NCBI GenBank assembly: GCA_003523545.1
Contig: DQAM01000260.1
Span: forward strand, 1 to 5,389
Length of the DNA stretch: 5,389 nt
Source of the DNA: Dysgonomonas sp.
GTDB lineage: Bacteria; Bacteroidota; Bacteroidia; Bacteroidales; Dysgonomonadaceae
Direction: 5' to 3'
Part shown: piece after piece, positions 5,121 through 5,389 of the stretch
How positions within the stretch are numbered: position 1 is the first letter of the stretch
How the letters are laid out: every line of letters starts with the position of its first letter
The notes under the pieces: generated by a model
Databases searched by the model: none
Told to the model about the DNA's origin: nothing
What the model saw: the letters and a program-made list of their open reading frames with translations, nothing else
Position numbers and translations under genes: made by a program

Positions 5121-5389
5121 ATGAAACTGAGAACTGCAATATTAGGCATCGATATTCAAAATGATTTTACACTGCCCTCAGGGGCATTGTTTGTAAACGG
5201 AGCAGACGGTGATGTGCGGCGTATGGCCTCATTTTTGGAGGAATACGGAAGCCGTATAGATTATGTTGCACTTACGGTAGATTCGCATCAGCCGATACAT
5301 ATAGCCAACCAGTCTTACTGGCGCGATGAGGAAGGGTATCCACCCCCCTTGTTTACTATTATTACAGCAGACGAAGTAGAAGCCGGCAA
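5121..5389 (+). CDS. Isochorismatase/nicotinamidase-family hydrolase (3' end outside window)
   Basis: The frame is open from ATG 5121 to the window edge, giving 89 residues plus two bases. The N-terminus MKLRTAILGIDIQNDF carries the family hallmark D-x-Q-N-D-F with the likely catalytic Asp11. LPSGALFVNGA (18-28) and VALTVDSH (49-56) follow; Asp54 and His56 match the metal ligands of PncA-type nicotinamidases, and His60 lies nearby. The catalytic Lys and Cys would be beyond the edge. The WPxHC motif of classic PncA is absent where expected; YPPPLFTII stands there, as in larger relatives annotated as nicotinamidase-related amidases or cysteine hydrolases. NAD salvage (nicotinamide to nicotinate) is possible but not proven. 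No signal peptide, so cytoplasmic. No Shine-Dalgarno and no TAnnTTTG element is seen in the 197-bp spacer upstream. Confidence 0.85.
   Translation, partial: MKLRTAILGIDIQNDFTLPSGALFVNGADGDVRRMASFLEEYGSRIDYVALTVDSHQPIHIANQSYWRDEEGYPPPLFTIITADEVEAG

Overview
The window looks like chromosomal DNA of a Bacteroidota species, most likely of the order Bacteroidales (Bacteroides, Parabacteroides or Dysgonomonas type; the genus is a guess). The protein families fit this: an HTH_34-type winged-helix regulator, a DUF3836-like secreted protein and a large secreted S9-type hydrolase. So do the near absence of Shine-Dalgarno sequences, the A-rich leaders, the very AT-rich spacers, and two promoters matching the Bacteroidetes -7 element TAnnTTTG upstream of genes.

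Layout: 1-234 is the 3' end of a winged-helix regulator gene cut by the window edge. 319-735 encodes a small secreted DUF3836-like protein with a 30-residue repeat and is followed by a strong terminator (777-805). 872-1531 encodes a bacterial Suppressor-of-fused (SUFU) domain protein, with its own -7 element at 827-834 and a hairpin after it. 1532-2307 is a long AT-rich spacer without a convincing protein gene. It holds a candidate minus-strand small RNA (about 1552-1704), two adjacent stem-loops (1875-1917), another imperfect hairpin (2121-2169), and the promoter of the next gene. 2320-4923 encodes a secreted alpha/beta hydrolase of about 867 residues with an intact Ser-Asp-His triad, closed by a 16-bp terminator stem. 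From 5121 to the window end runs the 5' part of an isochorismatase/nicotinamidase-family hydrolase.

All protein genes lie on the plus strand, but promoters and terminators separate most of them, so this reads as a row of mostly single-gene units rather than one pathway. Only the regulator and the DUF3836-like gene (84 bp apart, no clear promoter or terminator between them) could share a transcript. I see no mobile element, CRISPR array, tRNA or rRNA. I found no clear novel multi-gene system. The best lead is the candidate antisense-strand small RNA downstream of the SUFU gene.
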